DNA of 64,000 bases. It comes from Oceanisphaera avium (lineage in GTDB: Bacteria; Pseudomonadota; Gammaproteobacteria; Enterobacterales; Aeromonadaceae). Position numbers and translations under genes: made by a program. Under the pieces are notes generated by a model that was not told the DNA's origin, ran no database searches, and saw nothing but the letters and a program-made list of their open reading frames with translations. The DNA lies in contig NZ_CP021376.1 in NCBI RefSeq assembly GCF_002157875.1, positions 1,532,501-1,596,500 on the forward strand, in the 5' to 3' direction. Of the stretch, positions 1 through 10,512 are shown piece by piece; position 1 is the first letter of the stretch; each line of letters opens with the position of its first letter.

Positions 1-317
1 AGAGATAAACAAGTGCTGAACGCTGAAAATGAGACTGCTACTTATATAGTGAAGTATAAAAGGTAGTTGCAGCTATACAGGCAGAACTGGCCAGCGACTA
101 AACAGTATCTCTATAAAGTGTGTCGCCGATACTGAAATTTATTCCATATCAACGACTTTTTATAACTTAGTCGCGATACGGCTCCGTTAACGTATATCTG
201 CTAGCCCATTATGCAGCTTACTACTGAAGTGTTTTGGTTTTACGGGTGCGCCCGTAAGCTGCTTGCGCTAAGATAAGCCCCCATTTTTTACTCCCACTCT
301 TTCGCTTGGAGACTTGA
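1..317. other. Gene-free stretch upstream of rapA
   Basis: No coding frame here looks real: the only reading frame of note runs antisense across the rapA start and has no recognisable content. The stretch is AT-rich at its left end. The ribosome site of rapA (GGAG about 6-7 bases before the ATG) lies at its right end. I see no convincing promoter hexamer pair, terminator or repeat. Confidence 0.5.
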
Positions 318-3191
318 ATGCCTTTTTCCCTTGGCCAGCGCTGGATTAGTGATACCGAAACCGATTTAGGGCTGGGCGCCATCGTCGCTATTGATGTGCG
401 CATGGTGACCATGCTTTTTCCGGCTTGCGGCGAAAACCGTATGTATGCCATTAGTGACGCTCCTATTACTCGTGTCATGTTTAACCCAGGTGATGTGATA
501 AGCAGCCATGAAGAATGGGAGTTAGAAGTCGTCTCGGTAACAGAAGATAACGGCCTGCTTACTTACCATGGCACGCGCCTTGATAACGGGGAAGAAACCA
601 GCCTAAGAGAAACCTTTCTTAATCACTTTATAAAATTAAATAAGCCACAAGAGCGTTTGTTTGCCGGCCAAATAGATAAAATTGGTCGTTTTAATCTGCG
701 CTATCAAGCGCTAATGCATCAGTTTAATCGTCGTCGCTCACCGCTACGGGGTCTTGCCAGTGGCAAAGTGAGTTTGATCCCTCACCAGTTACATATCGCT
801 AAGGAAGTGGGTAGTCGCTATGCCCCTCGGGTGTTATTAGCCGATGAGGTAGGTTTAGGTAAGACCATAGAAGCGGGCATGATTATTCAGCAACAATGGC
901 TATCGGGTCGCGCCAGTCGGATTTTGATCTTGGTGCCGGATGCGCTGATCCACCAATGGTTAATTGAAATGATGCGCCGCTTCAATCTGCATTTTGCGCT
1001 ATTTGATGAAGAGCGCTGTGTGGAAGCCTTTGCTGATGCGGCCAATCCGTTTGATACCGAGCAGTTGGTATTATGTAGCTTAGATTTTATTACTAAGAAG
1101 CGTAAGCGCTTCGAACAATTACATGAAAGCGATTGGAACCTGCTGGTCGTAGATGAGGCGCACCATTTATTATGGGATGCCGAGCAACCAAGCCGTGCCT
1201 ATGAAGTCGTAGAAGCGTTAGCTCAAGATACTGCGGGTGTGTTATTGCTTACCGCAACGCCAGATCAACAAGGCCATGAGAGTCATTTTGCGCGCTTGCG
1301 CTTATTAGATCCCGAACGCTTTTATGATTATGACGCTTTCTTAGCGGAAGAAGAAGAGTATCAGCCGCTAGCCGCTGCCGCAGAAGCTTTGTTAACTGAG
1401 GGGCCGCTTGATGCAACGGCGCTAGCTAATTTAGCGCCTTTTATTGATGAACTTGATCAAGATGTTTTACAAGATGCCAGCCAACGAAAAGCGCTGCTCG
1501 CAAAACTATTAGATCGCCACGGTACGGGACGCTTGTTATTTCGTAATACTCGCCAAGCGATTAAAGGCTTTCCGGCGCGTCTGCTGCATTTACATCCACT
1601 GCCCTTACCCACTCAATATAAGACGGCCATAAAAGTCGCTAATATGATGGGCTCTCAGCAAGACATTACCCAGCAAGCCTTACAAGCACTCTACCCAGAA
1701 GAAATTTATCGCCAATTTGAAGGTGATAATAATGCGTGGACCTTATTTGATAGCCGCGTGGACTGGTTATTGGAATTTACGAAAGCGCGGCGCAACCATA
1801 AGGTGTTAGTAATCACCGCTAAAGCGGGGGTTGCTCTCGCCTTAGAGGAAGTGTTGCGGACTAAAGAAGGTATTCGCGGCACTGTGTTTCATGAAGGCAT
1901 GAGCTTATTAGAGCGAGATAAAGCCGCGGCCTATTTTGCTCAGCAAGAAGGCGGCGCTCAGGTGATGATTTGCTCAGAAATTGGCTCCGAGGGTCGTAAC
2001 TTTCAGTTTGCTCATCAGTTAGTATTGTTTGACTTACCGCTTAATCCAGATCTATTAGAGCAGCGCATTGGCCGCCTCGATAGAATAGGACAAGAACACG
2101 ACATCGATATTCATGTGCCTTATTTAGAAGGCACAGCCCAGGCCGCGCTCACCCACTGGTACGATCAAGGGATGGATGCTTTTAGTAAACCTAACGCCGT
2201 GGGCCAGCCAGTGTTTCAGCAGACATCGGCTACATTATTGGCATTATTAGCAGAGCATGGTCAAGACCAAGCAGGCTTAGCGCAATTAATTGAGCAAACG
2301 CGCGCCTTAACTCTCGAGCTAGAAAGCCAAATGGAACTAGGCCGAGATCGCTTATTAGAGCTAAATTCCAGTGGTGTAATAATGGATCGAGACTTGGCGG
2401 GTGAATTAAATGCCGTAGACGAAGATCCTACCTTAGCTATTTTCGCAATTAAATTATTTGATGAAGTGGGCGTACATCAAGATGATAAAGGTGAGAACGC
2501 CATTGTCTTACACCCCAGTGAGCATATGTTAGTTAGCCATTTCCCGGGCTTGCCTGAAGATGGCGCCAGCATTACTTTTGATAGAAACACCGCTCTTAGT
2601 CGTGATGATTTACAGTTACTCTCTTGGGATCATCCCATGATCCGTGGCGGTATTGACTTGGTATTAGGCTCTGAAATTGGTACCACCTCGGTTGCCATCC
2701 TTAAAAATAATGCCCTACCGGTAGGTACCCAATTTTTAGAAGTGATCTTTGTTGCCGAGTCGGCACAAAATTCACAGCTATATCGCTTTTTACCGCCCGC
2801 GCCCATTCGTCTCTTATTAGATAAAAAGGGTAACGACTTAGCAGAGAAAGTAACGTTCGAATCCTTTGATCGTCAACTCAGCCCAGTTAATCGCCATTTA
2901 GCCAGTAAACTGGTCAGTGCTTCGCAAACGATTATTCATCATCTGCTTCAACAAGCAGAGCCAGTGGCGCAATTACAAATGCAGACATTAGTTGAGCAGG
3001 CCCGTGAGCGCATGCATGACTCATTAGGCCAAGAGCTGGCACGCTTGCAGCAGTTGGCTAAGGTGAACCCGAACGTGCGCGAAAGTGAAATCATTCACAT
3101 GCAAAGTTTAATGGAAGAGCTAGATAGCTTGCTCAATAACACCCGTTTAAAGCTGGATGCCATTCGCTATATTATTGTTAGTCATCAATAA
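318..3191 (+). CDS. rapA: RNA polymerase-associated ATPase/helicase RapA (HepA)
   Basis: A SWI2/SNF2-family ATPase that binds RNA polymerase and helps recycle it after transcription. The protein is 957 aa, close to the roughly 968 aa of E. coli RapA. It has an N-terminal Tudor-like region, then Walker A GLGKT at residues 179-183 and a DEAH box at 279-282. The second helicase lobe follows with the QRIGRLDRIGQ arginine-finger motif near 590, and then the RapA-specific C-terminal domain. The ATG at 318 has a GGAG ribosome site 6-7 bases upstream. rluA follows 9 bases downstream, as in many gammaproteobacteria, so the two are probably co-transcribed. Confidence 0.96.
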   Translation: MPFSLGQRWISDTETDLGLGAIVAIDVRMVTMLFPACGENRMYAISDAPITRVMFNPGDVISSHEEWELEVVSVTEDNGLLTYHGTRLDNGEETSLRETFLNHFIKLNKPQERLFAGQIDKIGRFNLRYQALMHQFNRRRSPLRGLASGKVSLIPHQLHIAKEVGSRYAPRVLLADEVGLGKTIEAGMIIQQQWLSGRASRILILVPDALIHQWLIEMMRRFNLHFALFDEERCVEAFADAANPFDTEQLVLCSLDFITKKRKRFEQLHESDWNLLVVDEAHHLLWDAEQPSRAYEVVEALAQDTAGVLLLTATPDQQGHESHFARLRLLDPERFYDYDAFLAEEEEYQPLAAAAEALLTEGPLDATALANLAPFIDELDQDVLQDASQRKALLAKLLDRHGTGRLLFRNTRQAIKGFPARLLHLHPLPLPTQYKTAIKVANMMGSQQDITQQALQALYPEEIYRQFEGDNNAWTLFDSRVDWLLEFTKARRNHKVLVITAKAGVALALEEVLRTKEGIRGTVFHEGMSLLERDKAAAYFAQQEGGAQVMICSEIGSEGRNFQFAHQLVLFDLPLNPDLLEQRIGRLDRIGQEHDIDIHVPYLEGTAQAALTHWYDQGMDAFSKPNAVGQPVFQQTSATLLALLAEHGQDQAGLAQLIEQTRALTLELESQMELGRDRLLELNSSGVIMDRDLAGELNAVDEDPTLAIFAIKLFDEVGVHQDDKGENAIVLHPSEHMLVSHFPGLPEDGASITFDRNTALSRDDLQLLSWDHPMIRGGIDLVLGSEIGTTSVAILKNNALPVGTQFLEVIFVAESAQNSQLYRFLPPAPIRLLLDKKGNDLAEKVTFESFDRQLSPVNRHLASKLVSASQTIIHHLLQQAEPVAQLQMQTLVEQARERMHDSLGQELARLQQLAKVNPNVRESEIIHMQSLMEELDSLLNNTRLKLDAIRYIIVSHQ

Positions 3192-3200
3192 GGAAATTCC

Positions 3201-3866
3201 ATGGCCTTGCTGCACTATGATCCGCCGATGGATCCCATGTTTGACGTTGTGTACCAAGACGACAGCATTATTGTATTAAATAAGCCCAGTGGGCTATTAA
3301 GTGTGCCAGGGCGAGACCCGATTCACTTTGATAGTTTGTCACTGCGCGTAGGACGGGTGTATCCCACCACTCAGGTAGTGCACCGCTTAGACATGGCTAC
3401 CTCGGGAGTCATCGTTATGGCGTTACACCGTAAAGCACACAGTGAGCTTAGTCGCCAATTTCGCGAGCGAGAAACGGCTAAGTGTTATTACGCTTGGGTT
3501 TATGGTAATCCTAAACAAAGTGCTGGCAGTATCGATTTACCACTTTGCTGTGATTGGCCAAATCGGCCACGGCATATGGTGGATCACGAAAACGGTAAAG
3601 CCGCACTTACTCATTGGCGTTGCATACGGCGCTTGAGCGATCGCAGCTTAATTAAGCTCACTCCCATTACCGGGCGCTCTCATCAATTACGGGTGCATAT
3701 GAAGAGTTTAGGTCATGTGATATTAGGCGATAACCTGTATGCCGAGGGGGAAGCCCTTAGCATGGCGCCTCATTTACAACTGCATGCGGCTGAGCTTGAG
3801 TTTCGCCATCCTAAAACTAAAGAGTGGCTAAAATTTAGCGCGCCTGCTCCTTTTGATATTACATGA
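3201..3866 (+). CDS. rluA: Dual-specificity 23S rRNA (U746)/tRNA (U32) pseudouridine synthase RluA
   Basis: Converts U746 of 23S rRNA and U32 of several tRNAs to pseudouridine. The 221-aa length is typical. The catalytic aspartate sits in HRLD at residues 61-64, the same position (D64) as in E. coli RluA. The GRSHQLRVH motif typical of RluA-type enzymes appears near residue 158. It follows rapA by 9 bases and overlaps the next gene by 4 bases (ATGA), so it lies within a tight operon. The start at 3201 has AAGGAA just upstream. Confidence 0.95.
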   Translation: MALLHYDPPMDPMFDVVYQDDSIIVLNKPSGLLSVPGRDPIHFDSLSLRVGRVYPTTQVVHRLDMATSGVIVMALHRKAHSELSRQFRERETAKCYYAWVYGNPKQSAGSIDLPLCCDWPNRPRHMVDHENGKAALTHWRCIRRLSDRSLIKLTPITGRSHQLRVHMKSLGHVILGDNLYAEGEALSMAPHLQLHAAELEFRHPKTKEWLKFSAPAPFDIT

Positions 3867-4702
3867 AGTATGAGTGGGGCGTGCTGCGCACAAGCGTATG
3901 CTTATTGTTAGCGGGAGTGTTGCTTACTCCCGCCCACGCTCGCCAGCCCGCCTATCTCAGTTGGACCGCTCTCGAGCAATATCAGGCGCAAAGTCACTCA
4001 CTGACATTTACGCCAAGCCAAGAGCCTCAAGGTTATTTATTGATCTGGCCTGAAGTGGATCAGGCTCATCGCTGGCTTGGTGTGGCCCACTATTGGCAAC
4101 AACAGCAATGGCAGGTCAGCCTGTTACTGCCAGAGGACAAACAGTCTCAGTTTGATGCCAGTGATGAACACGCCAGTGCTGCTCAACAAGCCTGGCAAAG
4201 CCAACAATTACTGCGCTTAAATGCCGCGGCGCCAGAGACAAGCGCGGGCGCCGAGCAAGCTTATCAAGTCGCACTGCTCCAAGGCAGCGCCGCCCTTTGG
4301 TATCAGCAAGGAGTGGACGCCGGTGACATTGCGCTTCCTCAGGCCTTAGTGTTATTTGATGCGCTACCTAGCACTCGTGCCCAACAGAGCATGCTGGCCA
4401 TTAGCCTAGCGCGCAGTCCCTACCCTATTTTAGATATTTATAGTCAACCTGAAAGCCCCTTGGCTTGGCATAACCAGCAACAACGACACCAGCAATTACA
4501 ACGCCGTGAAAAAACCGGTTATGCTCAAATGTTCATTAAGGAGCCAACTCGTCTTAATAAGTCGCTTTCAGGGTGGCTAGTGCGCCTAGGCTGGCTCCCA
4601 TTGCCGCGTCATGCGCCTCTTTATTTACAGGAGCAACACAGTGAATCTGGTATTTCTCGACCAAGACACGCTACCAGCGCAGGCCCAACTGCGCCGCCCT
4701 AA
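3863..4702 (+). CDS. DUF3530 family exported protein
   Basis: A 279-aa protein with an N-terminal signal peptide (hydrophobic residues about 9-24, cleavage likely after AHA). The rest is rich in Gln and Ala, as in the DUF3530 family, which resembles alpha/beta-hydrolases but has no established activity. The start ATG overlaps the rluA stop by 4 bases. Its 3' end overlaps the next gene by about 62 bases, which is unusually long for this compact window. Family assignment comes from recalled overall pattern and context, with no catalytic motif to support a function. Confidence 0.7.
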   Translation: MKYEWGVLRTSVCLLLAGVLLTPAHARQPAYLSWTALEQYQAQSHSLTFTPSQEPQGYLLIWPEVDQAHRWLGVAHYWQQQQWQVSLLLPEDKQSQFDASDEHASAAQQAWQSQQLLRLNAAAPETSAGAEQAYQVALLQGSAALWYQQGVDAGDIALPQALVLFDALPSTRAQQSMLAISLARSPYPILDIYSQPESPLAWHNQQQRHQQLQRREKTGYAQMFIKEPTRLNKSLSGWLVRLGWLPLPRHAPLYLQEQHSESGISRPRHATSAGPTAPP

Positions 4703-5591
4703 TTTTGCCCACCATTGGCAAAGCTATAACGATACTCTGGCCAACCAAGTCGTAGAACGTCTTAGTCATGCAGACATAGTGCTGATTAACAAAGTCAGTT
4801 TAACCTCTGACATGCTAGCGCAATTACCTAAGCTAAAGCTGGTTGCTCTGGCTGCAACGGGCTGTGATAACGTGGATCTTGAGGCCTGCAAACGGGCAGG
4901 AATTGCGGTGTGTAATGTTCGAGATTACAGCAAAAGCTCAGTACCGGAGCATGCATTATCGTTAATGATGGCACTCAGTCGTAACTTGCATGCTTATCGC
5001 AGCTCCATTGTTGAAGGGCGTTGGCAAGAAAGTGGGCAGTTTTGCTATTTTGATTATCCAGTACGCGACTTACAGGGCCAAACCTTAGGCTTAATCGGTT
5101 ATGGCACTATTGCTAAAGATCTTGAGCAGCGAGCCTGCGCCTTAGGTATGAAAGTGATAATAGCCGCTCGTAAAGGCCAAACGACGCCCAAAGGGCGAGT
5201 CAGCTTTGAACAACTGCTCGGTGAGGCGGATATCATTAGTTTGCACTGTCCGCTTAATGAAGACACGCGCCACTTAATTGGCGAGGCTGAATTTAAGCAA
5301 ATGAAAAATGATGCGCTGCTTGTTAACGTGGGCCGAGGCGGCTTAGTCGATGAAACGGCGTTACTCTTGGCTCTTAAGAATAAGCAAATTGGCGGTGCCG
5401 GCTTTGATGTGGTCACGGCAGAGCCGCCGGCTGTGGAAAATCCGTTAATGCAAGCCCTAGCCTATCCTAATTTTATCTTAACGCCGCATATTGCATGGGC
5501 AAGCCAAGCGTCTATGCAGCGCCTCGCCGATCAGTTAATCGATAATATCGAAGCCTTTGTCGCGGGTAATGCACAAAATAGAGTGGTGTAA
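4641..5591 (+). CDS. D-2-hydroxyacid dehydrogenase, glycerate dehydrogenase/hydroxypyruvate reductase-like
   Basis: An NAD(P)-dependent D-2-hydroxyacid dehydrogenase of 316 aa, most like HprA-type glycerate dehydrogenases. It has a nucleotide-binding motif GYGTIA near residue 155, where the usual third Gly is Ala. The catalytic residues of the family are present: Arg in NVGRGG, Glu in TAEPP and His in TPHIAW. I chose the GTG at 4641 because AGGAG lies 7 bases upstream; an ATG 10 codons earlier has no such site. Either way the gene begins inside the end of the DUF3530 gene. The exact substrate (hydroxypyruvate, glyoxylate or another) is not decided by sequence. Confidence 0.88.
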   Translation: MNLVFLDQDTLPAQAQLRRPNFAHHWQSYNDTLANQVVERLSHADIVLINKVSLTSDMLAQLPKLKLVALAATGCDNVDLEACKRAGIAVCNVRDYSKSSVPEHALSLMMALSRNLHAYRSSIVEGRWQESGQFCYFDYPVRDLQGQTLGLIGYGTIAKDLEQRACALGMKVIIAARKGQTTPKGRVSFEQLLGEADIISLHCPLNEDTRHLIGEAEFKQMKNDALLVNVGRGGLVDETALLLALKNKQIGGAGFDVVTAEPPAVENPLMQALAYPNFILTPHIAWASQASMQRLADQLIDNIEAFVAGNAQNRVV

Positions 5592-5677
5592 CCAGGGCGC
5601 CGAGCGCCTAGCTAAGAAAAATACAGTTCGGCAATGGCGGCGGGGGGCTGAAAAATTAGCAGCACGCGTGTGAAACT

Positions 5678-5718
5678 AAAAAAAGCACCGAACCTATACG
5701 AAGGTTGGTGCTTTTTTA
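5678..5718. terminator. Bidirectional intrinsic terminator between the dehydrogenase gene and djlA
   Basis: A stem pairs GCACC/GGTGC and AACC/GGTT with one bulged base. It is flanked by an A-run on the left and a T-run on the right, so it can terminate transcription from both converging genes. Confidence 0.85.
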
Positions 5719-5753
5719 TTTTTAGCTGGGCGCTGGGTGCTCGGCGCTGCGCT

Positions 5754-6548
5754 TTATTTTATATTGCGTACGCTTTTGATGGTTTCCCAAGCTTGTTGAA
5801 TATCTTGGGCTTTTTCTTTAGCCAGCTCCATCATTTCTTTAGGCAAGCCTTGAGAAACCAGCTTATCCGGATGATGCTTCGACATCTGGCGACGATAAGC
5901 GCGTTTCACTTCACTGTCATCCGCCGTCTCTGCCACCTCAAGAATGCGATAGGCATTACTGAGATGATCAGCGCTAGGTGGGGCTTTAAAGCCGCCTTGG
6001 CGTGAGCCCCCACCTTGCATTTGCGCTTGAGCAAAGGCCAGCAACTGTTCAAGTTCAGTGGCAGAAAAGCCCAGTTCAGCGGCTATCACTAATAAAATGG
6101 TGCGCTCACTGGCTTGTAACTCGCCATCAGCAAAGGCCACTTGTAATTGCACTTCCATGAAAAAGCGCAGTAAGTTGCGACTGTCTTTGACTCGTGCCCG
6201 AAACCGGCGCAGCGTATCTTTAAGTGGAAAATCTGCGCTTTTACCGGCGCGAAATGCATCTTGAGCACGGGTGCGCAATTCACCTTGCAAGCGCATTTGA
6301 TTCATTAACTGCTCAGCTAAGCGAATTTCTTCATGTGAAACTTGGCCGCTTGATTTAGCCAAGTGTCCCATAGTGGCAAAGGTGGTATAAAGAAATTCAG
6401 CTTGTGCATCTTTATTAAAAACCCAAGCATTAGCTAACTTTTTATCGAGTAAATGTCCTAGCCATAAGCCCACTAAGGCGCCCGGTATGTGCCCTAATAA
6501 GAAACCAAACACCAGACCAATGAGTTTGCCTTTAATGTGTGACAACAT
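5754..6548 (-). CDS. djlA: Membrane-anchored DnaJ-like co-chaperone DjlA
   Basis: Co-chaperone that stimulates DnaK from the inner membrane and is linked to colanic acid/Rcs signalling in enterobacteria. The 264-aa protein has one N-terminal glycine-rich transmembrane segment (about residues 6-34), a TerB-like central domain and a C-terminal J domain with the diagnostic HPD motif near residue 237. It is divergent from lptD, as in E. coli, where djlA neighbours lptD. The start ATG at 6548 fits the family N terminus. Confidence 0.93.
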   Translation of the reverse strand: MLSHIKGKLIGLVFGFLLGHIPGALVGLWLGHLLDKKLANAWVFNKDAQAEFLYTTFATMGHLAKSSGQVSHEEIRLAEQLMNQMRLQGELRTRAQDAFRAGKSADFPLKDTLRRFRARVKDSRNLLRFFMEVQLQVAFADGELQASERTILLVIAAELGFSATELEQLLAFAQAQMQGGGSRQGGFKAPPSADHLSNAYRILEVAETADDSEVKRAYRRQMSKHHPDKLVSQGLPKEMMELAKEKAQDIQQAWETIKSVRNIK

Positions 6549-6804
6549 AAGTTATGCCTTTTGCTTAAAAATCGCCATGCTATGAGAGCGTCCAGTATAT
6601 CGCCTTTTAACGATTTACACCGCCCTTTGCGGCTGATCTCATCAGCAATATCTTAAATGAATGAGGGGTTAAGGTTGGCTATTTTGCAGGCTGATAGTGC
6701 TCGCTGCAAGAATGCTTTATCATAGCCCGTTACCATAAAGTAATGACACCTAAACCTCAACCAGCCCCAGGGCGGTGTCGCCACCAGGAAGCGAGCGTCA
6801 ACCC

Positions 6805-9171
6805 ATGAGAAAACGGATTATCGGCTTACCCTTGCTGCTGCTTTCAGGCCTCACTCAGGCCCAAACTGAAACACCAGACTCTCCAGAAATCTCGGCTTTG
6901 CCTTTTAGTCGTTGTTTTAGTCATGTCCCCTTAGTAGTGGAGTCAGATGACGAACAAACGAATGGCCCCATTAGCGTGACTGCTGATGTACTCGATGCCA
7001 CCCGAGATGGAAAAATTATTTACCAAGGGCAAGTAGAAGTAGAGCAAGGAGCGCGCAAATTTAATGCCGATTATGTCGAGCTTGAACAACTTAGCCGCGA
7101 TGTCGTTGCCACGGGCAACATTAATTTTACCGATGGCACTATTAGTGTGAATAATACTCAGCGCCTGACCGGTAATTTAAACACCAAAGACACCGACTTG
7201 CTGCAAGCGGATTACCAATTTCATGGTGAGCCAGGCCGCGGGCAAGCGCAAAAGGTTAGCTTGCGCAACCATACTCAAGATGTGGAGTTACAAGGTGCCA
7301 GCTATACGACGTGCCCGCCTAATGGTGAAGTATGGAAGCTCAAAGCCAGCTCAGTGAAGGTAGAGCAAGACGAAGTATTTGGTGAAGCATGGAACGCCGT
7401 ATTATGGCTGGGTAAAGTGCCGATTTTTTACTTTCCTTATTTAAAGTTTCCCGTTAAAGATGAGCGCCAAAGTGGATTTTTATTTCCCACTTTTGATTTT
7501 GGCCGCCATAACGGCACTGACATTAGTTTGCCATATTATTGGAATATCGCCGAAAACTACGATGCCACCTTTACGCCGCGTTATATGGAAAAACGCGGCA
7601 CCATGGCCCAGTTAGAATTTCGTTATTTACCGGTAGCCGGACAAAGCGGGACTTTGTACGGTGAGTACTTAAGTAGCGATAAAGAGCGCATTAGTACGGG
7701 CTTGGCAGATGATGCACGTTGGCTGGTGAATTGGCGCCATAATTCGCAATTTGATGCTGCCGGTCACTGGCGAGCTAATGTGGACTACACCAAAGTAGCG
7801 GCGGAGGATTATTTTTACTTTACGGATTTTTCACCGCCCGTTGGCCAATTAGTAGAAAATCAATTAATGCAGTCTTTTCGCGGTGGCTATTACGATACTG
7901 ATTGGCAAGTAACCACCGAAATGCGGGACTATCAAATTTTACGCTCTGAAGTATCGACGCAACCTTTTCAATTAGCGCCGAGTGTAGCCTTGGCGAGTTA
8001 TAAAGGGTTTGGGGCTTTTGACTTAGGGCTCGATGCGGAAGTCACTCAATTTAAAAATGACGCCGATGACGTGTATGAAGCGACTCGTGTTCATATAGAG
8101 CCTAAGCTAGTGTACTCAGTCGTTAACCACCCTGGCGCACAGTTAACAGCAGATGTGGGCGCTTATTACACCCATTACGAGCAAGATATCCCTCAACAAC
8201 TGGGCGACTATTACAATAACCAAAGCGCCTACGGCCAAGGTTTTACGACAGATAGCCTAAAAAACAGCGCCGATAGACTGCTACCGCGAGCGCGCCTTAA
8301 TGGAACTTTAGTCTTTGATCGAGAAACACAGTGGTTTGAACAAGATTTTGTGCAGACTCTGGAGCCACAGTTTCAATACTTATATGTGCCTTTTAAAGAC
8401 CAAGATCACATTGGCTTATATGACACGACGACCTTGCGCCAAGACTATTACAGTTTATTTAGCGACCGCCGGTTTGCCGGCCTAGACCGTATTAGTGATG
8501 CCAACCAAATCACCGGGGGCTTTACCAGTCGTATTTATGATGCAGAGAGTGTGGAGCGTTTACGCTTAGCCATCGCGCAAAGCTATAACTTTACCTCGCC
8601 TCGGGTTCGCCTCTATCCCAATGACGAACCCAGTGAAACCAAGCGCTCATTTTTAACCTTTGAGGGCGACTTAAATATCGACGGCCAGTGGTTTTTGCAT
8701 TCAGAAGCTCAGCAAGATACCCGCAATCATCGCTTATCGGGCGCGAATCTTACTTTGGAATATAATAATCAAGGAAAATTGGCGCAAATTGGCTTTCGCC
8801 ACCTCAACCAAAACTATTTCCCTGATGCCAGTTTAACAGAGGATCTAAACCAGCTAGGCGGTACCTTTTCTTGGCCGCTTAATCCAAGTTGGCATGTGAT
8901 TGGCGGTTATTACCGAGACATTGAACTCAATCGCAATATCGACAGTCTATTAGGTCTGCGCTACGACTCCTGCTGTTGGGCGCTGAGCCTAACTTGGGAG
9001 CAAGCACTCACAGAAAACTACCAAAACGGTCGTTATACGCCGCTACAAGAAACGCTCATTGGACTCAGATTTGAACTCAAAGGCTTTAGTTCCTTTGGTG
9101 CGGGCAATGGAGACTTTAAAGCGGGGACGAATTTATTACCTTATTATCGCCCTTTTAACCTCAATAACTAA
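6805..9171 (+). CDS. lptD: LPS-assembly outer membrane protein LptD
   Basis: Outer-membrane beta-barrel that, with LptE, inserts lipopolysaccharide into the outer leaflet. From the ATG at 6805 the protein is 788 aa (E. coli 784) and begins with a clear signal peptide (MRKR then a Leu-rich core). An in-frame GTG at 6775 would only add ten non-signal-like residues, so I rejected it. An N-terminal OstA jellyroll domain precedes the barrel. The four cysteines used for the paired disulfides of LptD are present: C37, C170 and an adjacent CC pair near residue 720. It heads an operon with surA, which chaperones its folding. Confidence 0.96.
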   Translation: MRKRIIGLPLLLLSGLTQAQTETPDSPEISALPFSRCFSHVPLVVESDDEQTNGPISVTADVLDATRDGKIIYQGQVEVEQGARKFNADYVELEQLSRDVVATGNINFTDGTISVNNTQRLTGNLNTKDTDLLQADYQFHGEPGRGQAQKVSLRNHTQDVELQGASYTTCPPNGEVWKLKASSVKVEQDEVFGEAWNAVLWLGKVPIFYFPYLKFPVKDERQSGFLFPTFDFGRHNGTDISLPYYWNIAENYDATFTPRYMEKRGTMAQLEFRYLPVAGQSGTLYGEYLSSDKERISTGLADDARWLVNWRHNSQFDAAGHWRANVDYTKVAAEDYFYFTDFSPPVGQLVENQLMQSFRGGYYDTDWQVTTEMRDYQILRSEVSTQPFQLAPSVALASYKGFGAFDLGLDAEVTQFKNDADDVYEATRVHIEPKLVYSVVNHPGAQLTADVGAYYTHYEQDIPQQLGDYYNNQSAYGQGFTTDSLKNSADRLLPRARLNGTLVFDRETQWFEQDFVQTLEPQFQYLYVPFKDQDHIGLYDTTTLRQDYYSLFSDRRFAGLDRISDANQITGGFTSRIYDAESVERLRLAIAQSYNFTSPRVRLYPNDEPSETKRSFLTFEGDLNIDGQWFLHSEAQQDTRNHRLSGANLTLEYNNQGKLAQIGFRHLNQNYFPDASLTEDLNQLGGTFSWPLNPSWHVIGGYYRDIELNRNIDSLLGLRYDSCCWALSLTWEQALTENYQNGRYTPLQETLIGLRFELKGFSSFGAGNGDFKAGTNLLPYYRPFNLNN

Positions 9172-9195
9172 TTTTCATAGTGCACAGGACTTGTC

Positions 9196-10512
9196 ATGAA
9201 TAAAAGATGTAAACAATTACTGCTTGCCGCCAGTTTGGGGCTATTTGCAACCGCCACCCAAGCAGTAGAGCTGTTGGATAAAGTCGTGGCCGTGGTCGAT
9301 AAAGATGTGGTCTTAGAAAGTCAGCTAACGGGGCTGGTCAATCAAGTTAAAAATAGTGCTAGCAGTGCTGGGCAAAACTTGCCTGATGAGCGCTCACTGC
9401 GAAAGCAGGCTCTAGAGCGCTTGATTTTAGAGAGTTTACAACTGCAACTTGCAGAGCGCTTGGGCTTGCGTATTACTGACACGCAACTTGAGCAAGCCAT
9501 CGCGAATGTGGCGCGCAGCCAAAATAAAACCCCAGAACAGTTGCAAGCTGAGGCCAAAAAAGAGGGCTTAACCTATAGCCAGTTTCGTGAGCAAGTCCGT
9601 AGTGAAATTTTATTAAGCGAGTTAGCCCGCAATCAAGTACGCCGACGCATTAATGTGTCAGATCAAGAAGTAAAGCAAGTTGTACAAATGATGAGCGAGC
9701 AAGGCCAAAATCAACAACGCTATCGGGTGGGAAATATTTTATTAGCCCTGCCCAGTGAGCCTAGCAATGAGCAATTGCGCCAAGCCAGTCAACAAGCAGA
9801 GCAGTTAATTGCCAAGTTAAAGCAAGGTGGCGATTTTAGGAAGCTCGCCATCGCTCATAGCGCAGGTCCTAAGGCCTTAGAAGGCGGTGATTGGGGAATG
9901 TTGGGCGTAAACGACATGCCTTCCTTGTTTAGCGAAGCGGTGAAAAATCATCAAAAAGGTGATATTATTGGTCCGCTGCGCTCAGGGGCCGGAGTACATA
10001 TTTTAATGGTGTTAGATATGGAGTCTGCGGATCAGCAGCTAGTAGAGGCCACTGAAGTGCGCGCTCGCCATATCTTACTTAAGCCCTCTATCATCATGAG
10101 TGAAGAAAAAGCCCAAACCATGCTCACTGACTTTGCTAACGCGATTAAAAGCGGCAAAGCCACGCTGGCTCAACTGGCCGAACAATATTCAGAAGATCCC
10201 GGCTCCGCTATTCAAGGTGGAGACTTAGGTTGGTCAGCACCCCAAGCTTATGTTAGTAGTTTTCGAGATGTCGTTTCACAGCTTAAAGTGGGTGAGCTCA
10301 GTGAGCCTTTTCGCTCTGAGCACGGCTGGCATTTAGTTAAACTAGAAGACAAGCGCGTGGTCGATGCCACCGAGCAAGCCACGGAGCAAAAAGCCTATCA
10401 GCTTATTTTTAATCGTCGCTTTAACGAAGAAGTGCAAACTTGGCTGGACGAGCTCAAAGACGAGGCCTATATCCGTATTGTCGACTCTCAATTATCAAAC
10501 GGTGAACTGTGA
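9196..10512 (+). CDS. surA: Periplasmic chaperone / peptidyl-prolyl isomerase SurA
   Basis: Periplasmic chaperone for outer-membrane proteins, including LptD encoded just upstream. The 438-aa protein has a signal peptide cleaved near ATQA, an N-terminal chaperone domain, two parvulin domains (about 175-275 and 287-390, each with the GGDWG or GGDLGW signature) and a C-terminal helix. The stop overlaps the pdxA start as GTGA. Length and domain order match E. coli SurA. Confidence 0.97.
   Translation: MNKRCKQLLLAASLGLFATATQAVELLDKVVAVVDKDVVLESQLTGLVNQVKNSASSAGQNLPDERSLRKQALERLILESLQLQLAERLGLRITDTQLEQAIANVARSQNKTPEQLQAEAKKEGLTYSQFREQVRSEILLSELARNQVRRRINVSDQEVKQVVQMMSEQGQNQQRYRVGNILLALPSEPSNEQLRQASQQAEQLIAKLKQGGDFRKLAIAHSAGPKALEGGDWGMLGVNDMPSLFSEAVKNHQKGDIIGPLRSGAGVHILMVLDMESADQQLVEATEVRARHILLKPSIIMSEEKAQTMLTDFANAIKSGKATLAQLAEQYSEDPGSAIQGGDLGWSAPQAYVSSFRDVVSQLKVGELSEPFRSEHGWHLVKLEDKRVVDATEQATEQKAYQLIFNRRFNEEVQTWLDELKDEAYIRIVDSQLSNGEL

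Noticed and set aside
6549..6804. Sigma-E type promoter before lptD, as known in E. coli
   Set aside because: No GGAACTT...TCAAA-like pair could be seen with suitable spacing.
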